64,000 bases of DNA from Polyangiaceae bacterium. GTDB lineage: Bacteria; Myxococcota_A; Polyangia; Polyangiales; Polyangiaceae. This document shows, piece after piece, positions 17,077-24,938 of this stretch. Positions within the stretch are counted from its first letter, which is position 1. Each line of letters begins with the position of its first letter. Position numbers and translations under genes: made by a program. The stretch covers positions 1 to 64,000 of the forward strand of contig JAFGBI010000246.1 of the NCBI GenBank assembly GCA_016933275.1. Reading direction: 5' to 3'. The notes under the pieces were generated by a model. That model had not been told where the DNA came from, searched no databases, and saw only the letters and a list, made by a program, of their open reading frames with translations.

Positions 17077-17442
17077 ATCGCGACGGAGAGCGACCACGAG
17101 ACACGCGCACATCGCCACCATCAACAGAACGAGAGGGAGCGCCGTGGTGATCGCCCCGATCTGGAGAACCCGCAGCCCACCCACGACGAGCAAGATGGAG
17201 GCGGCGGCGCCTTCGACCAGGGACCAGAAGATTCGCTGCCCGATCGGGGAAGCAGGATCCCCGTCGGCGCTCAGGATGTCGATCACCAGCGACCCCGAAT
17301 CCGACGAGGTCACGAAGAAGCTTGTCACGACGGTAGTGGCGACCAGCGCGCAAATGCGGGATCCAGGCGGCGTATCCAGCAGGGAATAGGGCGCCGAAGG
17401 CACGCTGCGCTCCACAGCGTCGGCGATCGAGCCAAGCTGGTG
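17077..17442 (-). pseudogene. BCCT-family transporter, C-terminal fragment
   Basis: About 120 residues match the last three membrane helices of betaine/carnitine/choline transporters: SAPYSLLDTPPGSRICALVA, then VTSFFVTSSDSGSLVIDILS (the family's FFVTSxDSGxLV segment), SPIGQRIFWSLVEGAAASIL and GAITTALPLVLLMVAMCA, ending ALRRD. The preceding roughly 400 residues of such a transporter, including the substrate-binding Trp segment, are absent: sequence to the right of 17450 is not transporter-like in any frame. It is a 5'-truncated remnant, in keeping with the repeat-filled surroundings. Confidence 0.82.
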
Positions 17443-18222
17443 GTGGTCGCCCTGCGCGGCGCGCGCCGAACGAAGCACCGATCGCCGCCAAGCATCTCAC
17501 CGGTCCGAAGTCCTGTCGGACGGTCGCTCTCGACGGTTCCCCCGAACGCGCCCGAATGGGCACCGCCGCGCCGTTCGACTTCGCGACGTCTGCCTCAGAA
17601 ATGGGCAGCATCCCGCCAACCGGCAGGGTACGCCGCCGAACCTCTCGGGTCCCAAACTGACGGGGCTCGGCACACCGCCCGCTGGACCGAACACACCCGG
17701 GCTGGTGAAAACCTCTCTGCGTTTGCTCGTTCCTGGTTCGATCGGGAGATGGCCTCGAACTCGCGGGCGGAAACGTCGGGCCGCGCCTCGAGCCGAAGCC
17801 GACGACCGCTCCCAGCTCAAGGCCCGCCACCACCTCCGAATCACCGCGCGCGCGAACTCGTGCCCACCCCCATCCCACTCCCCAATCCCGCATTCTCCCC
17901 GCTCCCGAACCCACCAACTGAATCGCTACCGGCCCAACCGCCACCCAGCATTTCCCCGGCATTCCGCGAACCGTGGAGGCACAACCCGTCCGTGAGGGCA
18001 CCCCGCCCAGCCTCAGGCAGCACTTCTGGGTCCACGAGCTCGTTTCTCTCTGGGCTGCGGCGACGCTGGCAAACCATCCTCGAACGCCAATGACTCGCCG
18101 TCGCTACCAGGAGCCGGTCCTGCCACCCGCGACGGAGCGCAGAGCAACCTCGCGCCAGCACATCCGGCGCCCTGGTCCGATCGGGGTGATTCCTTGGATG
18201 AGCGCTCACCGCCACCCCCGGG
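17443..18222. other. Gene-free stretch of about 780 bp
   Basis: Open frames here on both strands are Arg/Pro-rich and show no family resemblance, signal peptide or consistent third-position pattern. The only notable texture is an AC/CCCA-rich patch at about 17860-17960. It separates the transporter remnant from the SGNH lipoprotein gene and is probably decayed sequence. Confidence 0.45.
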
Positions 18223-19368
18223 TCACTGGGCAATGCAGTACTGCTGCATGGCAGACCAGATCGCGCTCGCGGCGACCCGAGCGCCATCCGAGGAGGGGAT
18301 GGCATCGGCAAGCATCAATCTGTCGTAGTCCTCGGCGAACTCCGGCTGGAGGTCGACCCAATGGCAGGGTGCGAGGCTGTCTTCGCACACGCTCTGGAGG
18401 AGGGGTCGCAGTACGTTCATCTTGGCCAACACCGTGGCGTCGGTCGGGTCCGGATAGAAGAACCAGACGATGTCCTCGACCCCCTGCTCGCCCATCTGAC
18501 CCAAGAGCTCCTCCGCCGCCGCGACGACGTCGACGATGATCTGGCAGTCCGGTGTCGGGGGGGTATCACACCGCCCCACGAGCAAGTCAGCGCCTCCGCC
18601 ATCCATCACGACCACCCGGACAGGGCCTTCGGCCGCGCCCCTGGCGAACTGGTCGGCGAGGAGGGACTGGCCCACCACAAACCCATTGTCGGTGGTCAAC
18701 GAGTTGTCCCGATAGCGCTCCCCCCCCCCCAACGCCCCATCCTGCCTGGCCAGGTACTCGAGGTGCGCCGTGATCTCGTGGGTGTACGCGATGAAGACAT
18801 CGCCGATCACCAGCACCTCGTTGCCGGTCACTTCGCTGGGTGGACAGGCTCCGCCAGCACCGCCGGCTCCGCCAGCACCGCCGGCTCCCCCAGCACCGCC
18901 GACTCCCCCAGCACCGCCGGCTCCCCCAGCACCGCCGACTCCCCCAGCACCGCCGGCATCGCCGACGTCGGTGGGTGCCCGGCAGAAGCCGTTGGCGCAG
19001 GAGTTCAGGGGCGATCGACCAACGCAATCCTCGTCGGACGTGCAGGGGATATCGCAGATGGCAGTGGCGGAGGGCTCGGCGCAGGCAGCGATCCGGGGTC
19101 GGTCGACCTCTGCGATGCACTGCGCGGACGAGCTCAGCTCTTGGCACACACCGCTATCCACACAGGGCAGCGTGCACACTCCACACAGACAGACCAATCC
19201 CTCACCGCAGCTGTCGCAGGTTGGGTTGCAGACTCTGAGGAAGTGCGTTTCACCGTCGGTCGGCGCGTGAGCCACGCCCCGGCAGCCAAGCGCGAGGCCC
19301 AACGTGCAGAGCCAGAGGAGGCGTCGACGCGCCGGACGGCCGCTACCCGGCATGGTCGGTTGGCTCAT
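18223..19368 (-). CDS. SGNH-fold lipoprotein with degenerate catalytic blocks
   Basis: 381 residues. Lipoprotein signal (LGLALGC, Cys29); Cys-rich module (CNPTCDSCGEGLVCLCGVC and CDIPCTSDEDCVG); a (GGAGGVGGAG)n linker; then a C-terminal domain with SGNH/GDSL layout. Block I reads NEVLVIGDVFIAYTHEITAH, with Val where the nucleophile Ser (GDS) belongs. Block III reads VVMDGGGADLLVG, with GGAD in place of GxND. Block V reads LADAIPSSDGARVAA, without the DxxH His. It therefore looks non-catalytic, or binds rather than cleaves. A run of 11 G (11 C on the + strand, 18720-18730) lies in the coding sequence and could slip. It overlaps the upstream regulator gene by 26 bp, so the two are co-transcribed. 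Confidence 0.78.
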   Translation of the reverse strand: MSQPTMPGSGRPARRRLLWLCTLGLALGCRGVAHAPTDGETHFLRVCNPTCDSCGEGLVCLCGVCTLPCVDSGVCQELSSSAQCIAEVDRPRIAACAEPSATAICDIPCTSDEDCVGRSPLNSCANGFCRAPTDVGDAGGAGGVGGAGGAGGAGGVGGAGGAGGAGGAGGAGGACPPSEVTGNEVLVIGDVFIAYTHEITAHLEYLARQDGALGGGERYRDNSLTTDNGFVVGQSLLADQFARGAAEGPVRVVVMDGGGADLLVGRCDTPPTPDCQIIVDVVAAAEELLGQMGEQGVEDIVWFFYPDPTDATVLAKMNVLRPLLQSVCEDSLAPCHWVDLQPEFAEDYDRLMLADAIPSSDGARVAASAIWSAMQQYCIAQ

Positions 19369-20347
19369 TGCCCTCGTTGATGAGGCATTGCCCCAGGTAG
19401 ATGACGACCCGTGTGTGCGCGTCGGGGACGCCTCCCTCCCGGTTCACTTTCGTGACCCGCTCCCGCATGTCGCTGAGCTCGGCGCGGAGCCGGCCCAAGG
19501 TGCCGTACACCTCCTCCGCCAGGGGATGACCCGTCCAGACGCTGACCGTGTACGTGCTTCCCCCGATCCTATCAGCTAGGGTCGGCGAGACCGACTCCTC
19601 GCGAAGCCGACAGATGACGGTGTTCACCAGGGCCTTGAAGTGGTCGAACACGGCGGCTTCCCAGCCGTCGGTCGCACCGAGGGGGATCACGAGCCGCGTG
19701 GCCTGGTAGAAAGCGACGCCGTCGCGTTCGGTGCGTTCGATGCGGCCCTCATGGATCAGACGGGCCAGGATCGAATCGACCTTGTCCGAACCCAGCTTGG
19801 CCCGCCGAGCAATCTCCTCGACCGTGAGCGGGACCTCGCGAAAGATGAGCGCCAGCAGCATCTCGTCCAGACTGTCGGCACCTCGCCCCTGCTGTAGGCT
19901 GACGAGCTCGTCGCCGGTCACCACCCGGTAGGTCGCGTTCGCCCCCGCGCCAGACGAGACGACGAGCTGACTCTCGCAGAGATCGTGCAACACCGCTCTC
20001 ACCTGCGCTTCGTCATCGCCGGAGAACCGCTCCAGGATATCGGCGCGCGTCGCCGAGCCGCGAGCCCGAAGGTGCTCGAGCACCACTTCCCAAAGGGAGC
20101 GTCCCCGTTCTGTGGCGCTCTCGCTCAGCCGCTGGATCTTGCGCCGATAGGTGCGAAGCCCGAGCCCGAACATGTCCGCGCTGACCTTGCGGCTCACGCG
20201 CTGGCGCTCGAGTTCACCGACCAGATCCAGAAACACCTGGTTGGCGATCTGCGCGAGCGGAGCCCGGATCCCTCGCGACGTCGCGAGCTGGGCGATGAGG
20301 ATTGTTGTCTGCCTGACGATGGCGTGGATCAGGAAGTCGATAGTCAT
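19343..20347 (-). CDS. Winged-helix regulator-like protein, myxobacterial type
   Basis: 334 residues starting at ATG 20347 (MTIDFLIHAIVRQTTILIAQ). The N-terminal third is helical (ANQVFLDLVGELERQRVSRK, MFGLGLRTYRRKIQRLSESA), the latter resembling a helix-turn-helix. Two winged-helix-like segments follow: RGSATRADILERFSGDDEAQ and VPLTVEEIARRAKLGSDKVD with ILARLIHEGRIERTERDGVA. The C-terminal part (about 235-334) contains FDHFKALVNTVICRLREES and a heptad-like stretch. I recall similar proteins in myxobacteria without an assigned role. It overlaps and precedes the SGNH lipoprotein gene, so a regulator or adaptor for that lipoprotein is the simplest reading. Confidence 0.76.
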   Translation of the reverse strand: MTIDFLIHAIVRQTTILIAQLATSRGIRAPLAQIANQVFLDLVGELERQRVSRKVSADMFGLGLRTYRRKIQRLSESATERGRSLWEVVLEHLRARGSATRADILERFSGDDEAQVRAVLHDLCESQLVVSSGAGANATYRVVTGDELVSLQQGRGADSLDEMLLALIFREVPLTVEEIARRAKLGSDKVDSILARLIHEGRIERTERDGVAFYQATRLVIPLGATDGWEAAVFDHFKALVNTVICRLREESVSPTLADRIGGSTYTVSVWTGHPLAEEVYGTLGRLRAELSDMRERVTKVNREGGVPDAHTRVVIYLGQCLINEGNEPTDHAG

Positions 20348-20774
20348 TCCGTCCGGTGGGCCGGGCCTAGTGTTCTGATGATACAACGAATTCCAGGCCA
20401 CGGCGGGGGACAAACACGTCCCCCCAATCACCTCATCGCCTCCCTCGAGCACCAATCGGGTTACCGCCAGCAACGGCAGCGCCTGGAACGCTACCCCCAA
20501 ATCAGCCCCAGGCTTGCTCACTCGGCCCCGCCGAGCGGGACCCGACGCCCTTGTGCATCCGGCAAGTACTGGGTGGGCCAAGGCGGACGCGGATGGCCTG
20601 CCCTCCCCCGCGCCCGGTGGTACCGCCGGTGGCGCCAGCTCCTCCGGACAGCGAGGCATCGAAGCGTGGAGTTGATCCGGGGTGGGATGTCCTTCTCAAA
20701 GCTGCCTCGCGACCCAAGCTTCGCCGTCCGCTCCGAGATGTTTCCCTTTTACACGCCAAACGGCGCGTGGTTGG
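20348..20774. other. Intergenic region with a partial inverted repeat A (20444-20490)
   Basis: TCGAGCACCAATCGGGTTAC and GCAACGGCAGCGCCTGGAAC (20444-20489) are the reverse complement of the right third of repeat A. The rest of the element is missing. No gene or terminator is seen in the remaining sequence, which must contain the promoters of the divergent regulator and glycosyltransferase genes. Confidence 0.55.
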
Positions 20775-22061
20775 ATGGCCTTCGTGCGCAATGTTCGGGA
20801 ACATCGGGTACTGATCGTCGCCGAGAACGTCTCGTCCAGATTCGGCGGCGAGGCCTTCCTACCCCTCCACTATTTCCGGGTGTTGCGCGCGCGCGGGATC
20901 ACCGCGTTCCTCTTGACCCACGCGCGGGTCCGCGAGGAGCTCGGCGCCGCTTTCCCCGACGCCGCGGCCGAGATCGAGTACATACCGGATACGATCGTGC
21001 ACCGGGCCACGTGGCAGGTCGGGCGGCGGCTGCCCAAGACGGTGGACGATCTGACGTTTGGCGCCACAAGGACCCTTTTCTCGCAAGAACTGCAGCGGCG
21101 ACGCGCCAAGGAGATCGTGCATCGGCATCGGATCACGATCGTCCACCAGCCCATTCCCGTGTCACCCCGCTGGGTTTCGAGCCTCGTCGATGTGGGGGCG
21201 CCCGTGGTGATCGGCCCCATGAACGGGAACATGAGTTTCCCCCCAGGCTTCCGGGATTTCGAGGGGCCGGCAGAGCGGGCGTTGGTGGTGGCCGTGCGGG
21301 CGTTCAGCTCGATCGCCAACCGGCTCGTCCCTGGAAAGAGTCGCGCCGCCACGTTGCTCGTCGCGAACGAGCGGACGCGGGCAGGGCTGCCAGCGAGCGT
21401 ACGCGCCGTGCGAACCATCGAGCTGGTCGAGAACGGGGTGGATCTCGCACGCTTCGTCGTGCCGGGGCGAACGGTGGTCGAACCGGGAGTCACCCGCTTC
21501 GCCTTCGTGGGCAGGCTCGTGGGTTGGAAGGCGGTAAACCTCCTTCTGGCAGCGTTCTCGCGAGTCCGAAATGGCGCGGGGCTGGAGCTCCACCTGTTTG
21601 GCGATGGACCGGAGCGTCGTTCGCTCGAGGGGCTCGCCGAGCGGCTGTCTCTACGGGAACGGGTGAAGTTTCATGGATTCTTGCCGCAGGAGGAGGTCGC
21701 GCGCCGTCTCGATGCGGTGGACTGCCTCGTGCTGCCGAGCCTGTACGAGTGTGGCGGCGCCGTCGTCCTCGAAGCGATGGCGAAGGGGCTCCCGGTGATC
21801 GCTACGAAATGGGGCGGGCCGGCGGACTACCTCGATGACGATTGTGGCATATTGGTCGAGCCGCGCGACCGCGAGCAGTTCGTGGCGGAGCTATCCGCGG
21901 CGATCGATCGGATCGCCGCCGACCCGGAGCTCCGTCTCCGCATGGGACGAGCTGGACGTGCCAAGGTGGAGCGCGAGTACGACTGGGAGCGGAAGGTCGA
22001 CCGAATGCTGGAGATCTACGCGGAAGCGGCGTCAGAGTACGAGTCTCGCGGCCGGTTCTAG
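20775..22061 (+). CDS. Glycosyltransferase family 4
   Basis: 428 residues with the two-Rossmann layout of GT-B enzymes. The N-terminal half has HRVLIVAENVSSRFGGEAFL (acceptor-side loop). The C-terminal half carries the GT4 donor-site signature: FVGRLVGWKAVNLLLAAFSR, LHLFGDGPERRSLE, VKFHGFLPQEEVARRLDAVD and the EX7E-like VLPSLYECGGAVVLEAMAKG, then WGGPADYL. It transfers a sugar from a nucleotide donor to a lipid or polysaccharide; donor and acceptor cannot be read. ATG at 20775 is preferred. The gene stands alone, ends directly in repeat D (stop TAG within TTCTAGGGAGTG), and converges on murI. Confidence 0.88.
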   Translation: MAFVRNVREHRVLIVAENVSSRFGGEAFLPLHYFRVLRARGITAFLLTHARVREELGAAFPDAAAEIEYIPDTIVHRATWQVGRRLPKTVDDLTFGATRTLFSQELQRRRAKEIVHRHRITIVHQPIPVSPRWVSSLVDVGAPVVIGPMNGNMSFPPGFRDFEGPAERALVVAVRAFSSIANRLVPGKSRAATLLVANERTRAGLPASVRAVRTIELVENGVDLARFVVPGRTVVEPGVTRFAFVGRLVGWKAVNLLLAAFSRVRNGAGLELHLFGDGPERRSLEGLAERLSLRERVKFHGFLPQEEVARRLDAVDCLVLPSLYECGGAVVLEAMAKGLPVIATKWGGPADYLDDDCGILVEPRDREQFVAELSAAIDRIAADPELRLRMGRAGRAKVEREYDWERKVDRMLEIYAEAASEYESRGRF

Positions 22062-22287
22062 GGAGTGTCTCCCAGAGCAGCAATCGGGTTGATTGCTGCG
22101 TCAAATCAATGACCTAGCGCACCCAACCGACAGCAGACCTCACCAGAGGCAGCGCTGGCAATGCGTCCTCGCCTCGCATGGACGCACCTTCAGCGCTGCC
22201 GTTGCTGTTGGCAACCTGATCGGTGCTCGAGAGGCCGCTTCGAGCCCGAGCCCGCCGATGAGTCGTGCTCGTTTCGAGGACACTCCG
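22062..22287. repeat. Repeat D, copy split by repeat A
   Basis: GGGAGTGTCTCCCAG at the left and TTTCGAGGACACTCC at the right form the ends, with GAGCCCGAGCCCGCC near 22240. Repeat A (22076-22231) occupies the middle. The whole 229-bp gap between the convergent glycosyltransferase and murI genes is thus repeat sequence, showing D was present before A landed in it. Confidence 0.6.
22076..22231 (+). repeat. Repeat A, copy 3 (full length)
   Basis: Hairpin GCAGCAATCG/TGATTGCTGC, then GTCAAATCAATGACC, then the 118-bp palindrome (22114-22231) from CTAGCGCACCC to CGGTGCTCGAG. Slightly diverged from copy 2 in both terminal words. Same orientation as the other full copies. Confidence 0.92.
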
Positions 22288-22290
22288 TGA

Positions 22291-23238
22291 TCAAGCATGG
22301 AGAGAGAGCCCCGCCGCGGGCGTCGTGATATCGATCTGCTCGACGTCGAAGTTCGGCACTGAACGGTCTAGGAAGCGGGACGCCAGCGCTGAAAACCCCG
22401 CGGGCATGTCGGTGACCAACAGCCGAACGGATCCCGGGATGGATGAGCCAGAACACCTCAGTCCCTGTTCGGTGAGCAGCCGTTTCAGATCGGCCGCGGT
22501 CGCCATCGCGCTGTCCACGACGGTCACCGGCTGCGGGCACGAAGTGCGCAGGACTTCGTCTACGACGGGCCGAAGGAGGGGGTAGTGCGTGCAGCCGAGG
22601 ACGATCGCGTCTACCTCGGCCTCGATGAGGGGGGCGAGGTACCGTTCTACCGCCATGCGCGGGACGTCTCCTTCGGTCCAGCCCTCCTCGACCAACGGAA
22701 CGAGCAAGGGAGCGGCGTTGCCACAAACCGTAATGGTGGAGTCGATGGCGTGGATCGCGCGCTCGTAGGCGCCGGACGCGATGGTGCCCTTGGTGGCGAT
22801 GACGCCTACACGACCGGTGAGGCTCGCCTGCACTCCGCTTCGTGCGCCGGGCTCGATCACGCCGAGCACCGGCAACGGCAGGACGTTCCGAAGCGCGGGG
22901 AGGGCGACGGCACTCACCGTGTTGCACGCAACCACCACTAGCTTCACACCGTACTCGAGCAACTGGCTCGAACACGCCAGCGCATAGCGGACAACCGTGC
23001 TCGGACTGCGCGTGCCGTACGGGACTCGGGCGGTGTCTCCCAGAAAGACCAGGCTCTCGTCCGGCATTTCGCGCCTGATCGCTCGGAGAACGGTCAGCCC
23101 CCCCAAACCAGAGTCGAAGATGCCTATCGGTCGCCCGCCGTCTGGCGAGCCTGTCGCCACGTCCATTGGGGCACCATACCGCGATTGGTTCAACATCGGA
23201 GCCGCTCTTTTTTCGGGGGTGTCGCCCGACGGCGACAT
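22291..23238 (-). CDS. murI: Glutamate racemase
   Basis: Converts L-glutamate to D-glutamate for peptidoglycan. Hallmarks are all present: GRPIGIFDSGLGGLTVLRAI with the first Asp/Ser, FLGDTARVPYGTRS, VVACNTVSAVALPALR with the first catalytic Cys, and IVLGCTHYPLLRP with the second Cys followed by His. Length 315 from ATG 23238, which leaves a 36-residue lead. ATG at 23166 (MDVATGSPDGG) would match usual family length better; neither has a strong ribosome site. The gene is monocistronic and converges on the GT4 gene across repeats. Confidence 0.95.
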   Translation of the reverse strand: MSPSGDTPEKRAAPMLNQSRYGAPMDVATGSPDGGRPIGIFDSGLGGLTVLRAIRREMPDESLVFLGDTARVPYGTRSPSTVVRYALACSSQLLEYGVKLVVVACNTVSAVALPALRNVLPLPVLGVIEPGARSGVQASLTGRVGVIATKGTIASGAYERAIHAIDSTITVCGNAAPLLVPLVEEGWTEGDVPRMAVERYLAPLIEAEVDAIVLGCTHYPLLRPVVDEVLRTSCPQPVTVVDSAMATAADLKRLLTEQGLRCSGSSIPGSVRLLVTDMPAGFSALASRFLDRSVPNFDVEQIDITTPAAGLSLHA

Positions 23239-23350
23239 GGAGCCGCCAGCTAACGTTCTTTGGGCGAAGAGCTGATCGAGCTTGAGTCAGTTCCGCCGGA
23301 TAGAGGCAAGGGGGGTGTCGAGGGGCACCAGGAACCGCGGGGACCTGGGC

Positions 23351-23458
23351 GGCCTGGTAGCAGACCTCGCCAGAGGCGCCGCTGGAGACCGACCCTCGCC
23401 TGGCACGGGTAGGTCTCCAACGGCGCCATCGCTGTCGGCGACCCGATCGGTGCCCTAG
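23351..23458. repeat. Repeat A, diverged partial copy
   Basis: Retains GCAGACCTCGCCAGAGGCG, the central palindrome arms (GCCGCTGGAGACC against GGTCTCCAACGGC) and the right end ACCCGATCGGTGCCCTAG. The left hairpin and left terminus are gone or unrecognisable. The terminal CTAG provides the TAG stop codon of the MFS gene on the minus strand. Confidence 0.78.
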
Positions 23459-24744
23459 CCCATGCCGAGCTTCGCGGGCGCCAGGCGCGGCACCAAGCCA
23501 TGAACGATGATGAGGGCCAGGAGGTATGCCGAGCCGGCGAGCGCGAACATGACCGCGAAACCGCCGGTGTGTTCCTTGAGCCACCCGGCGGTGAGGTTCA
23601 TGAAGAAGCCGCCCATCGCGCCGGCGAACCCTCCGATGCCAACCACCGATCCCACGGCCTTGCGCGGGAAGAGGTCCGAGGTGAGCGTGAACAGGTTGGC
23701 GGAGAAACCCTGGTGAGCAGCAGCCGCCACTCCAACCAGCACGACCGCGACCCATTTCGCATCGACGTGCGGTGCCATGGTCACCGGGAGGATGAGGAGG
23801 GCACAGGTCAACATGGCGATCTTGCGCCCCGCGTTCGCCGTGGCCCCGCGTCCGATCAAGAACGAGCTGAGCCAACCGCCGCCCACGGAACCCACGTCGG
23901 CCAGGAGGTAGACGGTGATCAGTGGCGGTCCGATGGACCTGAGATCGACGTCGAACTGGTCCTTCATGAACAGGGGGAACCAGAAGAGGTAGAACCACCA
24001 GATCGAATCAGTCAGGAGCTTGCCGACGGCGAAGGCCAGAGTCTGGCGATGCGGCAGGAGTGAGAGCCAGGCGATCCTCGCGACCGGATCGGGGGGGTCG
24101 CTGGTGATGTAGGCGAGCTCGCGTGGTGACAGACGCGGGTGCTCCGTTGGGGGGCGATACACGGGCCACCAGCACAGCACCCAGACCAGGCCAACGAGGC
24201 CGGTAACGACGAACGCTGACTGCCAACCCCACGTCAGGGCAAGCCACGGGACCAAGAGGGGCGCCAGGACCGCGCCGACGTTGGACCCCGCATTGAAGAC
24301 CCCCGTGGCGAAGGCCCGCTCTCGTTTCGGGAACCATTCCGCGACGGTCTTGATCGCGGCTGGGAAGTTGCCCGACTCGCCGAGACCCAGCGCGAACCTC
24401 GCGAAACCGAACCCCACCACACCGCGGGCCAAGGCGTGCCCGGCCGCCGCCAACGACCAGAAGGAAAGGTAGATGGTGTAGCCGAACCGGGTCCCTAGCC
24501 GATCGATCAGCCAACCCGCGAAGAGGAACCCGAGGGCATAGGCCAGCGTGAAGGCCGCGCTGATGTACCCGTATTCCTGGTCGGTCCAGCCGAGTTCGGC
24601 CCGCAACGTGGGGGCCAACACGCCCAGTACGGACCGGTCCAGGTAGTTTATCGTGGTCGCGAAGAAGAGGAGCGCGCAGACCACCCAGCGGTAATAGCCG
24701 AAGGGCCGAACACCGGATGAGTCAGTAGTCGGACGACGATCCAT
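23455..24744 (-). CDS. MFS transporter, hexuronate/ACS type
   Basis: 429 residues, 12 predicted membrane helices. INYLDRSVLGVLAPTLRAEL in the first helix, WLIDRLGTRFGY as the loop 2-3 motif, and FALGLGESGNFPAAIKTVAE with FATGVFNAGSNVGAVLAPLL are typical of the anion:cation symporter branch that includes hexuronate carrier ExuT. It probably imports uronic acids or related sugar acids with H+. The ATG at 24744 is chosen over TTG at 24792. It is divergent from an AraC-type gene (24939), the usual pairing for a sugar-responsive regulator and transporter. Its stop codon TAG is the outer CTAG of repeat A. Confidence 0.86.
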   Translation of the reverse strand: MDRRPTTDSSGVRPFGYYRWVVCALLFFATTINYLDRSVLGVLAPTLRAELGWTDQEYGYISAAFTLAYALGFLFAGWLIDRLGTRFGYTIYLSFWSLAAAGHALARGVVGFGFARFALGLGESGNFPAAIKTVAEWFPKRERAFATGVFNAGSNVGAVLAPLLVPWLALTWGWQSAFVVTGLVGLVWVLCWWPVYRPPTEHPRLSPRELAYITSDPPDPVARIAWLSLLPHRQTLAFAVGKLLTDSIWWFYLFWFPLFMKDQFDVDLRSIGPPLITVYLLADVGSVGGGWLSSFLIGRGATANAGRKIAMLTCALLILPVTMAPHVDAKWVAVVLVGVAAAAHQGFSANLFTLTSDLFPRKAVGSVVGIGGFAGAMGGFFMNLTAGWLKEHTGGFAVMFALAGSAYLLALIIVHGLVPRLAPAKLGMG

Positions 24745-24938
24745 GCTCCACCGCGCGACGCGACCGGTAACTCGGCCAGGGTCGGGCCTCAAGCTGGAAG
24801 CACCGGCCGAGGGCGAGAGATCCTCGCTCGCCGGCGGCGCCCGGCCCAGAATCCGAAGGGGCGATTCCCCTGCCGCAAGCAGAGCCGAGCTGGGGGAGCG
24901 AGCCGAATTCCTGGTGAGGCGAGACTGCTTGTACGGAG

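Noticed and set aside
18840-18960. CCGCCAGCACCG-type repeats
   Set aside because: They encode the GGAGGVGGAG linker of the SGNH lipoprotein, not a separate repeat element.
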